A DNA stretch of 64,000 nucleotides from Actinoplanes utahensis (GCF_016862455.1 NZ_BOMZ01000015.1:124001-188000); one strand, 5' to 3'. Positions 33,301 to 41,179 are shown, counted from the stretch's first letter. The notes: generated by a model from the sequence alone, not told the origin. Numbers and translations: made by a program.

Positions 33301-33569
33301 ACGTCTATCGACTCGTTGTTGTCTCCTTTGAGGACATAGCCGGCCGCGCCGTCGCCGCCGATGATGCGATGCAGCACCTCGATCTGGCCGTTGGCACCAT
33401 GGTAGGCAGCTATCTGCCCCGTTTCGTACGTATCGAATTTGATGACGAATACCAGGTCGCCCTGGTGGTACACCGGTTGCATGCTGATGCCGTGAGTGAC
33501 GACATATGAAATGCGATCCGTGGTGACCGCCCAAGCGCCAATGGCCGCCATCACGAGGATGGCGGCCAT
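30354..33569 (-). CDS. SipW-type signal peptidase fused to a DUF5305-like region and a long disordered tail
   Basis: The protein has 1071 residues. Residues 1-17 are a membrane segment. Then come GISMQP with the nucleophile Ser29, VLHRII with His67 in place of the usual Lys, and LKGDNN (80-85); Ser-His is the SipW/archaeal-ER arrangement. Further membrane segments lie at about 115-132 and 176-200. The extracytoplasmic segment (205-385) and last membrane helix (388-412) resemble DUF5305 proteins, which often accompany such peptidases. From about 495 on the chain is low-complexity, with a histone-like KRTPARKRTTKAAAS stretch and 12-residue repeats such as RTPAAKPERDAE. The start is ATG 33569; the frame is open further upstream without a standard start codon. 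The likely substrate is encoded just upstream. Confidence 0.8.
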   Translation of the reverse strand: MAAILVMAAIGAWAVTTDRISYVVTHGISMQPVYHQGDLVFVIKFDTYETGQIAAYHGANGQIEVLHRIIGGDGAAGYVLKGDNNESIDVDNPTAEQMIGRAVLHVPGGGAWLQPILSPTGLGMLSFLFVSGGAGAAKTRRDISRGRRKKRAKGMSGGGGSWATAAVVIKAVSRLHPALRALAAVAALAGAVGLALGVLGWMKPVTETVEGSGRPGESMTFSYSAEVTPSAAYDGTTVYSPDPVFRKLTDLVNLHMQYAGEAGNITVTARLSAENGWHKTLQLMQQKRFTSERYADTVQLDLDSWTQRVKAAGEAIGADMGPITAEITAAVQHDDGSTFAPRISLNLAPLLLTLVGGPDALVVDQSSTGSVVRTRQIGAFGHTVLTAPQARLYAVYLLLMALTAAGIVAAMAARHVPLRTRAQIQRRYPHLIVPVEPMASPPGKPVVVVDTFPALVKLAEKYGQMILTWRRPDGADDFVVRDEGILYRYRIEAAAGTSEAAPATPKPRSPARRAEMPATEGAVTRSGPPSTAATGTEPAGSGSPDQPSPLVPVSEGGLEETSKAEEAARPAEPGDVDGSMATAQAAQSGEPAAPVATSASAKRTPARKRTTKAAASAGPAKAPAKAVAKRSRAKAKVAAAVPPSAGPEQSAVTVGDLPPFGPRTAAPLEVLSSGTRQAHLTPKLSTATASDAEHREPATPSDTQLPEPAGLVGKVSGTLPSEPLDAPAERPHVVPGKPLDASTGEQPDERSEALPGQADSAPAGDRPAPLPESEVSLLERAESEARPSGRIGPGSVSPEAAVSDATEPESPTGGRHRKSEGTDSAEAAGDEQTSPDERIEAVGQTRTDERAEADGRSGTTESAEPSEKAEAAAGSADSVEKAETGAAEGSVDPTAPESIEELKKELAELAEVTTQPEGASEGSSPRTDTPSGPQSEEPKRPARKRGGRRTSRSRKGAPDDPIGTTENTGGELERAPRTPEGLEVEADRKPTAKPERDAHRTPTEKPETDTDRTPAAKPERDAEAARAAMAELAERNRPIADPGPAQEPIYDFLPAAKQPANQLADEDADEL

Positions 33570-33678
33570 TGTCAGACGTCGAACCTTGGAAACGATGGTG
33601 AACTCCAGGCGAGCGGATCGCGCCCGCGGCGAGTGACTGACCCCCGGCTTCGCTTACGGTTCGAGCATCTCAGTTGCG

Positions 33679-34131
33679 TTACGCGACCGTGGGCACAACG
33701 GCGACGTCGAGCGTGGTCACCCCGGTGTAGTTGCCGGTCGGGTCCAGGCAGGTCCACGCGGTGCCGCCGGCGCTCGTGCACGCGTAGAAGAGGCTGTTCT
33801 TGTTCGTCGAGGTGCCGCCACCCGACGCGATCTTGACCTTGACGGAGGATGTGACGGGCAGTGTGACGCCGCTGCCGCCGTCAATCTTGATGTTCACGCC
33901 GGTGATCAGGTTGGGGTCGGTGCCGTCGTGGGTGAAGACCGCCTCGGTCAGCCGGGCGCCGACGACAGACTTCGGGGCGGCCAGCGCACCACCAGCGATG
34001 ATCTGGCCGGTGCCGTCGATGTTGCCGCCGACGAGTGCGGCGGTGACGCCGTTCGCGGTGAAGGCGGTGGAACCGGCGGCGACCGCACCGGCGACAGCGA
34101 CGCCGCCGATGAGCTGAATGATGTTACGCAT
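33679..34131 (-). CDS. Small secreted protein, probable substrate of the adjacent signal peptidase
   Basis: The start chosen is ATG 34131, preceded by AGGGGAGA; the longer frame upstream has no ribosome site. The 150-residue product has a signal peptide (MRNIIQLIGGVAVAGAVAAG, then STAFTANG) resembling SipW-dependent signals, which end near an AxFT-type motif. The mature part is Gly/Thr/Ala-rich, predicted beta, and has two cysteines close together (YACTSAGGTAWTCLD) likely forming a disulfide. I do not recognise a named family; TasA or camelysin-like fibre proteins are the functional analogy. It is 109 bases upstream of the peptidase gene on the same strand. Confidence 0.75.
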   Translation of the reverse strand: MRNIIQLIGGVAVAGAVAAGSTAFTANGVTAALVGGNIDGTGQIIAGGALAAPKSVVGARLTEAVFTHDGTDPNLITGVNIKIDGGSGVTLPVTSSVKVKIASGGGTSTNKNSLFYACTSAGGTAWTCLDPTGNYTGVTTLDVAVVPTVA

Positions 34132-34550
34132 ATGTATGTCTCCCCTGGTCGGTAACCCAGCCGGCCTCGTGGGCCCTGTGGCTTTGCGTCCCCGGCTCAC
34201 ACCGGGTTTGCGTTTGTCGGCCCGAGCGAGTTGCTCGTTTTGCTTACGCCGGGTTGTTCGGTCGGGGAGGGGTGGGGATGAGCCCGAAGCCCATGATTTC
34301 TTGCGGCGATTTCGCGGTTTCCGCACCTGAGACCGAGGGAGGTGCTATCGAGTTGCCGGACGGTTTCCGAGGCTGGTCGCGGGCCGGAGGAAACGGGCGG
34401 AACGGCGCGGGGCGACCGTCGAGAGGACGGTCGCCCCGCGTACCAGGAAAGGGTTTTTTCGGGGGGTGAAGTTCGTCGGCCGTCGCTCGGGGATGTCATG
34501 CCGGGAGGGTGACGGGCGTGGGTGAGGCCGACGAGCCGGGCGGCTGTGGG
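34132..34550. other. 419-bp gap between the secreted protein and the ribonuclease
   Basis: No gene was recognised. The part next to 34131 holds the ribosome site and presumably the promoter of the secreted protein. At 34406-34440 lies a strong terminator hairpin for the ribonuclease gene. Between them I see nothing conserved except a small CGAGC/GCTCG stem at 34223-34237. Confidence 0.6.
34406..34440 (-). terminator. Terminator hairpin, likely of the ribonuclease gene
   Basis: A 15-bp perfect stem (34406-34420 with 34426-34440) with a 5-nt loop lies about 110 bases downstream of the ribonuclease stop on the minus strand. A T-run (TTTTTT at about 34454) lies on the plus side. Confidence 0.7.
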
Positions 34551-34970
34551 TCAGAGCTTGTAGAAGGTGACGTAGTGGTCGGGGGTGAAGTAGGCGACGC
34601 GGGTGCTGCGGTTGACGACGATGCGGTAGGCGTCCCGGGAGGCGCCGCGGTTGCGGGAGTAGACGTCGTACTCCGAGTAGGTCGCGGAGGGGAGCTGGCC
34701 CTCGCGGTTGTAGAAGGTGCCGCCGGTGTAGTTGTAGTTGCCGTAGGGCCACGAGTACCAGCCGGCGGAGGTCGGCCAGCCCAGGGACTTCCAGCCGTTG
34801 AAGGCGGTGCGGGCGGCGGAGCAGCGGCTGATCGTGCAGCTGGAGTAGACGGCGGCATGGGCGGCGTCGGTGGCGGTCGGGGCCACTACCGCGGGGGCGA
34901 CGAGGGCGGTGCCGGAGAGGGCGAAGACCAGGGCCAGGCCGGAGAGGAACCGGCCGATGCGGGTGCTCAT
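34551..34970 (-). CDS. Secreted guanyl-specific ribonuclease (RNase Sa/T1 family)
   Basis: An extracellular ribonuclease cleaving after G is the family activity. The 139 residues begin with a signal peptide (about 1-40, ending AHA). The catalytic triad of RNase Sa is matched in spacing: Glu100 in TYSEYDV, Arg116 in DAYRIVV and His132 in TPDHYVTF. FYNREGQLP is the substrate-binding segment. Cys45 and Cys50 are close together, unlike the distant disulfide of RNase Sa. No barstar-like inhibitor gene is next to it. The start is ATG 34970. Confidence 0.93.
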   Translation of the reverse strand: MSTRIGRFLSGLALVFALSGTALVAPAVVAPTATDAAHAAVYSSCTISRCSAARTAFNGWKSLGWPTSAGWYSWPYGNYNYTGGTFYNREGQLPSATYSEYDVYSRNRGASRDAYRIVVNRSTRVAYFTPDHYVTFYKL

Positions 34971-35360
34971 GATCGGGCTCCGATGCGTCGAGGGATGTGA
35001 CCCGGATATCGATCATCGTTACCGGCCGGTGGTGTCCGCGGTACCTCCCGAACTCATCGTTTCATCGGTGTTCGCCGATCTTTTATGAGACGGAAACCGT
35101 GTGCGGACGGTGTCCGGCAGTCCTTCACCCAGGCGAAACCCGCCATTGGCGTCGGCCGTAACCGGAACATGCCGACGAGGCGGTAGCGGTCTGGTGGGCG
35201 CGCATGGCTGCGCTGGCCGGCCGGGTACGGCGCGCGAGGTGGGTGGGTGCGGAATGGCCGCGAAGTGGGAACGGAATTCGCTGCCGGAAACGGATCAGCC
35301 CGCCGGGCGCCTGGAGTGGGCGCCGGCGGGCTCGCCGGGAGGAAGCCGGATTGCGGATGG
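34971..35360. other. 390-bp gap upstream of the ribonuclease
   Basis: No gene was recognised; short open frames here have no ribosome site or family resemblance. The left part should hold the ribonuclease promoter and contains an ATCGG/CCGAT repeat at 35064-35079. The right end holds the terminator of the 35361 gene. Confidence 0.55.
35297..35332 (-). terminator. Terminator hairpin of the large membrane protein gene
   Basis: AGCCCGCCG and GCGCC on the left pair with GGCGC and CGGCGGGCT on the right, giving 14 pairs with one bulged base. It lies 29-64 bases downstream of the stop at 35361. Confidence 0.6.
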
Positions 35361-37373
35361 TCAGGCGCCGCCGAGGCCGTTGACCCAGTCGACGTAGTCC
35401 TCCTCACGGCCGCCTTTCTGGCCGCGCTTCTGGTCCTGCGGGGCGGGGGCAACCGGAGGCGGGGACACCGGCTGCGGGTGTGGCAGCGGGGCGCTGGCGG
35501 CGGTCGGCTCGGGGACGAGCGGGCCGCGCGGGGTGCGCGACCCGCGGGCGGCGACCCGCGGATGCTCGGCCGTGTCGATGCCGACGCGAGGGCTGGGCTG
35601 GGTGGCCGTGAAGCCGTTGAAGGAGCCGGTGTCGCCGGTCAGGGCGGCGGACGGTGTGGCGGGGGGCGGCGGCTCGGGGGTGGACCGGCGGGTACGCCAT
35701 CCGCGCCGCAGGCCGCCGCTCGCGTTCTTGGCCGCCGGCTGCTGTCCGGAGAAGCGGGCCTCCGCGGAGGAGTCCTGCGGGCCGCCGAAGCCGGGCGCTT
35801 CCGCTGACGCCGGGCCGCCCGGGCCGGAGGGCTGGGTGGGGATGCCGGAGGCGGCGGCACGGACCGGGACGCCGGAACCGCTGACCTGGGCCGAGGCTTT
35901 CCGGGCGACCGGCGCGGGAATGCCGGGAACGGCGGCCGGGGCGAGGGCACCCGGAACGCCGGCCGACGCGGGGCCCCCGGGGGCCGGAGTGCCGGGAACC
36001 GTGCCCGAGCCGGACCGGCCGGGAACCGAGCCTGAGGCGGACCGGCCGGGAACCGAGCCTGAGGCGGACCGGCCGGGAGCCGGGGCCGCGGCCGGGATTC
36101 CCGGGGTGGCTCCGGTGGCCTGGCTGCCGGACGAGGGGAAGCCGGCGGTGGGGTTCTGGGTGAAGGTGGTTCCGCTGCCCGAGGTGAAGGGTGACGAGGC
36201 GGCGGGCGTGGCGGCCAGGTCCTGGAGCGGGTGTGGCCGGTCGGCGACGGAGAAGACACCGGTGTCGGACGGGCGCAGCTGGTCGTCGGGGCGCTGCGCG
36301 GCGGCGGCCGCGGCGGCCGCGATGGCGGACTGGTGGGGGACGTCGCGGCGGGGGAGACCGGTGGCGGCCTCCGGCCCGGCGGCGGAGAGGTTGCCGGTGG
36401 CCGAGGGGTTGCCGGTGGGGGAGGGGTTGCCGGTCGGGAGGTTGCCGGCGGAGGGGGCGGGGTCGGAAGGGTCGGCGGCGGAGGGGGCGCCCGCGGAAGT
36501 GGCCGGCTCGGCGGAGCGGGCCCGCTCGGGCGCGCCGCGGAGGATGGCGGCCAGGACCGAACCGAGGACGCCGGCGCCGCTGGCGGTCATCGCCGCCCAG
36601 TACGGGTGGAGGCCGAGGCCGGAAGCCGAACCGGGGCCGGCGATCAGGTAGGCCAGGGTCAGCAGTGCCGGGCCGGCCAGGCCGCTGAGTGCGACGGCCG
36701 TGGTGGAGAACTTTCGGCCGCGGGCGGCCCAGCCGATGGAAAGGCCGGTGAGCAGGGCGATCAGCGGCATCGTCGCGAAGGCGATGTAGTCGGCGGCGGA
36801 GGCCGGGATGAAACCGCCTTCCAGCACACCGAGGCGGACCGCCGCGGGGGTCTTGCCGGGTGCCAGGGACGGCACGACCGAGATCAACGCCACAGTCCAG
36901 ACGGCGAGGCTCAGGGTGGTGAGGCTCCAGCGGGCGACCGCCTTGGCCGCCGCGGCGTATCCGGCGAAGATGCCGATCGCCGCGCCGAGGCCGGCGCAGA
37001 TGCCGATGACGAGGACCGGCTGGACTCCGGTGATCTGGGCGGATCGGGCCGGCTGCATGGTGAGCGGCAGGACGGCGAGGGCGCCTGTTCCGGCGGCCAG
37101 GCCCATCGCGAGCGCGCCGCCGCTGCCGACCGGGCGGGGTGACCAGCGGGGCCGCAGCCCGGTGGCGACCACGGCGCCGATCGCCGCGGCGGTCATGGTG
37201 ATCCATGCGACCCAGGCGAGTTGCGCTGTCCATTGGTCACGCTGAGTGATTTCCAGGGTCTGGTCGAGCCGCACCATGCCGAGCCCGTAGGCGATGCCGA
37301 GTTGGCCGGCCCCGACGACCGCGGCGGCCGTGATGGTAGCGGCCAGCAGCTTCAGCCAGCTCCGAAATGCCAT
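35361..37373 (-). CDS. Multi-pass membrane protein with low-complexity C-terminal half
   Basis: The function is not recognised. I place the start at ATG 37373 (MAFRSWLKLLAATITAAAVV); a GTG at 37382 would add three residues. Residues 1-280 contain about eight membrane helices with short loops. Residues 290-650 are Pro/Ala/Gly/Ser-rich, including 9-residue repeats GRSASGSVP. The C-terminus turns conserved-looking again (QDQKRGQKGGREEDYVDWVN, GLGGA). The layout suggests a membrane anchor with a long cytoplasmic tail ending in a short linear motif. It is monocistronic and divergent from the conservon. Confidence 0.75.
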   Translation of the reverse strand: MAFRSWLKLLAATITAAAVVGAGQLGIAYGLGMVRLDQTLEITQRDQWTAQLAWVAWITMTAAAIGAVVATGLRPRWSPRPVGSGGALAMGLAAGTGALAVLPLTMQPARSAQITGVQPVLVIGICAGLGAAIGIFAGYAAAAKAVARWSLTTLSLAVWTVALISVVPSLAPGKTPAAVRLGVLEGGFIPASAADYIAFATMPLIALLTGLSIGWAARGRKFSTTAVALSGLAGPALLTLAYLIAGPGSASGLGLHPYWAAMTASGAGVLGSVLAAILRGAPERARSAEPATSAGAPSAADPSDPAPSAGNLPTGNPSPTGNPSATGNLSAAGPEAATGLPRRDVPHQSAIAAAAAAAAQRPDDQLRPSDTGVFSVADRPHPLQDLAATPAASSPFTSGSGTTFTQNPTAGFPSSGSQATGATPGIPAAAPAPGRSASGSVPGRSASGSVPGRSGSGTVPGTPAPGGPASAGVPGALAPAAVPGIPAPVARKASAQVSGSGVPVRAAASGIPTQPSGPGGPASAEAPGFGGPQDSSAEARFSGQQPAAKNASGGLRRGWRTRRSTPEPPPPATPSAALTGDTGSFNGFTATQPSPRVGIDTAEHPRVAARGSRTPRGPLVPEPTAASAPLPHPQPVSPPPVAPAPQDQKRGQKGGREEDYVDWVNGLGGA
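36017..36070 (-). repeat. Two 27-bp tandem repeats in the membrane protein gene
   Basis: Two exact 27-bp units (36017-36043 and 36044-36070) encode GRSASGSVP repeats, flanked by partial copies. A separate run of GNPSPT/GNPSAT-type repeats is encoded near 36390-36450. These are probably expansions of disordered linker sequence. Confidence 0.8.
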
Positions 37374-37936
37374 GCCGCGCACGTTACGGAATGTTCCGCA
37401 TGGTGCGCCAGTCCGGGGTTTGCTTCTTAAGGCACCCTAAAGTCGAGATCATCTATGATCGAGAATCTTCTATGAATATCAGTCACCTACGGTGATCCAT
37501 GGGCGACGTAGGGGCCACTTGCCAGACGATGGGTCCGAAGTGGACACTGTCGCGCACGGACACCGAGTCCGTCACGTCACGCTGTTTCTTGCCACCGTGT
37601 TCACCGAGGTCGGGGAGGGGAGCTCCCACATAGTGGTTGGAATCGCGATGCTGTCCGGTGACCGGGATCTCACGGATGGTGGCGTGTGAGGCATTCGTGC
37701 ACGTCAACCTCGCCGACGATGGACGTGCGGCAGACTCGCGCGCGGTTATCACCCGGACAGGTGAGCCTTTTGCGGGACCTTCCAGGCTTCCCAAGAGGTC
37801 GGTGTTCTGGTGAAATCGCCGCCGTGCCGGAAACGGCGCGGGCCTTGCTGCGGGCGCCGGACGGGGCCGGGCCGCGGCCTTCCATGGGCCGGCTCCTGCC
37901 GTGGTGCGGAGCGGGGACGACCGCGAAGGAGAAGTC
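37374..37936. other. 563-bp divergent intergenic region before the conservon
   Basis: No gene was recognised; a short open frame at 37686-37940 has no support. The stretch 37430-37500 is clearly richer in A and T than its surroundings and contains the palindrome GATCAT-CT-ATGATC (37447-37460), a possible operator between the divergent genes. AAGGAG at 37926-37931 is the ribosome site of the kinase gene. Confidence 0.5.
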
Positions 37937-40735
37937 GTGAGCACGGGACCCTCGCCCCAGGCCGCGCGGCCGACGTCGGGCGGCGGTTTCCGCGGGCTGC
38001 GGAACGCGCGCCTGCGCGTCAAGATCGCCGGTCTGCTGCTCGTGCCGCTGACCGCGGTGGTCGGTATGGCGTTCATGCGGTCGCTGGAGATCCGGCAGCA
38101 GTCCGAGGATTCCACCCGGGTGGTCCGGCTCGCCGTCCTCGGTTCCGAGCTCTCCGGGCTGGGCCGGCTCGTGCACGACGAGCGGATGGCCGCTCTCGAA
38201 TACCTCGCCGACGCGAACGCGCCGGAGACCGCGTACCGGGAGACGGGCAAGGCGGTGGACTCCCGGGTACGGGCGTTCCGCACCGCCCGCACCGAGATCA
38301 CCGAGGTGCCGGCCCGGGTCCGGGACCGGCTGGACCTGATCGACAAACAGCTCACCGGCCTGGCCCAGGCCCGGGTCGAGGTCAGCAGCCGGGCCGGTTC
38401 CGGTCTGGCCGCCACCTCGGAGCGGTACGGCGAGATCCTCGACGGCATCACCGGGTACGAGACGCTGCTGAGCCTGGAGGCCGGGCGCGGCCCGGTGGCC
38501 GACGGCCTCCGCGCGCTCGCCGACTTCTCCCGGGTCGAGTCGGCGGTCGCCGATCAAGCCGCGGTGGCGTTCGTGACCCGGGCCACGAACGACCGGGGCG
38601 CCGACCGCCAGCGGCAGTTGATCGCCGCGCAGGAGGCCCGCGCGAGCGCGTTGGCCGAGTTCCGTGCGATCGCCGGTGCCGGCCAGGTCGCGTCCGCTGA
38701 CGCGGTGCTCGCCGACGAGGCGGTGGCCCGGGCCGACCGGTTGTCCGCCGGGCTGGCCGGTGCCCAGCCGGCCGGCCCGGCCGAGCTGACCGACGCGTTC
38801 GGCGACGTGCTGGTGCTGGTCCGCGGTGCCGAAGTGGAGATCGAGAAGCAGGTCGGCGCGCTCGCCGAGGACGAGCGCTCGAAGACCGACCGGCTGGCCG
38901 CCGTCGAGTTCGTCAGCGTGCTGCTGGTCGTGTTCGCGGCGGTGGCGATCGGGGTGCTGCTGGGCCGGGCGCTGCTGCTGGCGGTGCGCCGCCTGCGGGA
39001 CGGCGCCCTCGCCGTCGCCCACCGGGACCTGCCGGCCGCGGTGGACCTGCTGCACGACGTCGGGAGCCTGGGCGAGGGTGGCGTGGAACGGGTCGTCGCG
39101 CAGACCCGCGATCCGATCCCGGTCACCGACCGGGACGAGTTCGGCCAGGTCGCCGAGGCGTTCAACATGGTCCATCGGGAGGCCGTCCGGATGGCCGCCG
39201 AGCAGGCGGCCCTGCGGACCAGCCTCTCCACCATGTTCCTCAGTCTGGCCCGGCGCAGTCAGTCGCTGGTCGACAAGATGATCGGCGAGCTCGACCAGAT
39301 CGAGCGGATCGAGGAGGACCCGAAGCGGCTGGCCCGGCTCTTCGAGCTGGACCACCTCGCCACCCGGATGCGCCGCAACGACGAGAACCTGCTGGTCCTG
39401 GCCGGCGCCGAGGTCGGCACCCCGCGCCGCGAGGACGCCCTGCTGGTCGACGCGCTGCGGGCCGCACAGTCCGAGGTGGAGCTGTACCACCGGATCGAGT
39501 TCGGCACGGTCGACACCGACGTGCTGATCAGCGCGGCAGCGGTCAACGACGTGGTCCGCCTGATCGCCGAGCTGCTCGACAACGCCACCCGCTTCTCCCC
39601 TCCGGCCACCGTGGTGGTGGCGCACGGCGGTGTCGTCGGCGACCACGCCGTGGTCCGGATCGAGGACCGTGGCCTGGGCATCTCCGCCGAGCAGATGGAG
39701 TCGCTGAGCAAGCGGCTGTCGGCACCGGCCGAAGTGGACGCGGGAACCTTCCGGCTGATGGGTTTCGCGGTGATCGGGCGGCTGGCAGCCCGGCACGGCA
39801 TCCGGGTCGAGCTGCGGTCCCCGAGCGAGGGCGGCACGGTCGTCGAGGTGACGCTCCCGGCCGGCATCGTGGTGCTGCCCGGCCGGGCAGCCGCCCCGCA
39901 GCCCCGAGCGGCCAGCTGGACCCGGCCCGGCCCGCCGCCGCAGGCGCCGCCGGGGGCGCCGCGCAGTCCCGAGGTGCGGCCACCGGTCCGGACCGCCCCC
40001 GCGCCGGCTCCGCCGCCGGTCCGGCCGCTCCCACCGATCGGCCCGCTGCCCGATCTGGATCTGCAGCCCACCCCGGACCGGCCGCCGCTGCCGTCACGTG
40101 TTCCCCGCGACCCCGAGCCGCCGACCCCGGACCGGCCGCCGCTCCCGACGCGGGTGCCCGGCGCGGCCGACACCTTCGCCCCGGACCCGGCGCCGCTGCT
40201 GTCACCCGTACCCCCGGCGCCGGAAGGAACCCCGGCCCCGGCGTGGGCGCAAGCCGCGGCAGCCTCCGTGACCGCGGAGGGAATCCGCTGGGAGATGCAG
40301 CACAGCTGGTTCGAGGGTGAGGCGGAGCCCGATCCGAGGCACGACATGCCGACCGCGGGGTACGCGCCACCACCGACCCCGGTGACCGTTTCGGCGCAAC
40401 CCGCACCGGAGCCGCCCCGTGCCGTCCCGACGCCCCGCCCGTCCGGGGACGACCGCTGGCGCACGTCGGCCGACGACGGCTGGCAGCGGGCGATGGCGGC
40501 GGCCGACCCGCAGGACGCCGGCACCACCGGTTCCGGGCTTCCGAAACGGATCCCGCAGGCCCAGCTCGTCCCCGGCGGGGTGCAGACGGCGCCGCGGGCA
40601 CAACATCGTCGTAGTCCGGATGAGGTTCGCGGGCTGCTTTCCGCGTACCACAGGGGAGTGCAACGGGGGCGGACGGACGGCGTTGCCGAAACCGCCGCCC
40701 CGGCAGGACAGGCTCCGAAGGAGAAGGATCAGTGA
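37937..40735 (+). CDS. cvnA: Conservon sensor kinase-like protein CvnA with nitrate-sensor-like domain
   Basis: This is the first protein of a conservon (cvnABCD), the actinobacterial four-gene signalling unit. The start chosen is GTG 37937 after AAGGAG, giving 932 residues. A membrane helix (about 30-47) precedes an extracytoplasmic helical sensor domain like NIT, then a second helix (about 322-342) and a HAMP-like linker. The segment LDHLATRMRRNDENLLVLAG and the HATPase (ELLDNATRFSPP, IEDRGLGIS) follow. No standard H-box is seen. The last 280 residues are Pro-rich and probably disordered. cvnB starts within its stop codon. Confidence 0.9.
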   Translation: MSTGPSPQAARPTSGGGFRGLRNARLRVKIAGLLLVPLTAVVGMAFMRSLEIRQQSEDSTRVVRLAVLGSELSGLGRLVHDERMAALEYLADANAPETAYRETGKAVDSRVRAFRTARTEITEVPARVRDRLDLIDKQLTGLAQARVEVSSRAGSGLAATSERYGEILDGITGYETLLSLEAGRGPVADGLRALADFSRVESAVADQAAVAFVTRATNDRGADRQRQLIAAQEARASALAEFRAIAGAGQVASADAVLADEAVARADRLSAGLAGAQPAGPAELTDAFGDVLVLVRGAEVEIEKQVGALAEDERSKTDRLAAVEFVSVLLVVFAAVAIGVLLGRALLLAVRRLRDGALAVAHRDLPAAVDLLHDVGSLGEGGVERVVAQTRDPIPVTDRDEFGQVAEAFNMVHREAVRMAAEQAALRTSLSTMFLSLARRSQSLVDKMIGELDQIERIEEDPKRLARLFELDHLATRMRRNDENLLVLAGAEVGTPRREDALLVDALRAAQSEVELYHRIEFGTVDTDVLISAAAVNDVVRLIAELLDNATRFSPPATVVVAHGGVVGDHAVVRIEDRGLGISAEQMESLSKRLSAPAEVDAGTFRLMGFAVIGRLAARHGIRVELRSPSEGGTVVEVTLPAGIVVLPGRAAAPQPRAASWTRPGPPPQAPPGAPRSPEVRPPVRTAPAPAPPPVRPLPPIGPLPDLDLQPTPDRPPLPSRVPRDPEPPTPDRPPLPTRVPGAADTFAPDPAPLLSPVPPAPEGTPAPAWAQAAAASVTAEGIRWEMQHSWFEGEAEPDPRHDMPTAGYAPPPTPVTVSAQPAPEPPRAVPTPRPSGDDRWRTSADDGWQRAMAAADPQDAGTTGSGLPKRIPQAQLVPGGVQTAPRAQHRRSPDEVRGLLSAYHRGVQRGRTDGVAETAAPAGQAPKEKDQ

Positions 40736-41139
40736 CCAGGCCCCCCACCATGCAGGACATGGGCTGGCTGCTCAGCAACTTCGCGGACAGCGTCGCCGGT
40801 ATCGCGCACGTGGTCGCGGTCTCCGCGGACGGGCTGCTGCTGGCGTCGTCCCGCGATCTGCCGCCGGATCGTGCCGACCAGCTCGCCGCGATCACCTGCG
40901 GCGTGGTCAGTCTCACCGAAGGCGCGTCCCGGATGTTCAACGCCGGTGTCGTGCAACAGACCATCATCGAAATGGACAGCGGTTATCTTTTCCTGATGTC
41001 CATCAGCGACGGTTCGTCGATGGCGGTCCTGGCGGCGCGCAGCTGCGACGTCGGTCAGGTCGGCTATGAGATGGCCCTGCTGGTGGAACGCGTCGGCGCG
41101 GCACTGTCGCCGGCGCCACGTGAGGCCGTCAGCCACTAG
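40732..41139 (+). CDS. cvnB: Roadblock/LC7 protein CvnB
   Basis: The small roadblock/longin-fold protein acts as partner of the CvnD GTPase, probably as activating or scaffolding protein. It has 135 residues; LLSNFADSVAGIAHVVAVSA, DGLLLASSRDLP and GYLFLMSISDGSSMAVLA are typical. The GTG start at 40732 overlaps the cvnA stop (GTGA). Confidence 0.93.
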   Translation: MTRPPTMQDMGWLLSNFADSVAGIAHVVAVSADGLLLASSRDLPPDRADQLAAITCGVVSLTEGASRMFNAGVVQQTIIEMDSGYLFLMSISDGSSMAVLAARSCDVGQVGYEMALLVERVGAALSPAPREAVSH

Positions 41140-41179
41140 TCGCCGGGGTTCGCCCCGGCGGAGACGAGGTGACCGCGAC

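Noticed and set aside
35101-35807. Two plus-strand frames near 35.1-35.8 kb
   Set aside because: Antisense to the membrane protein gene or its terminator; no ribosome site or family resemblance.
37686-37940. 84-residue open frame before cvnA
   Set aside because: No ribosome site, no recognisable pattern, and it overlaps the cvnA start.
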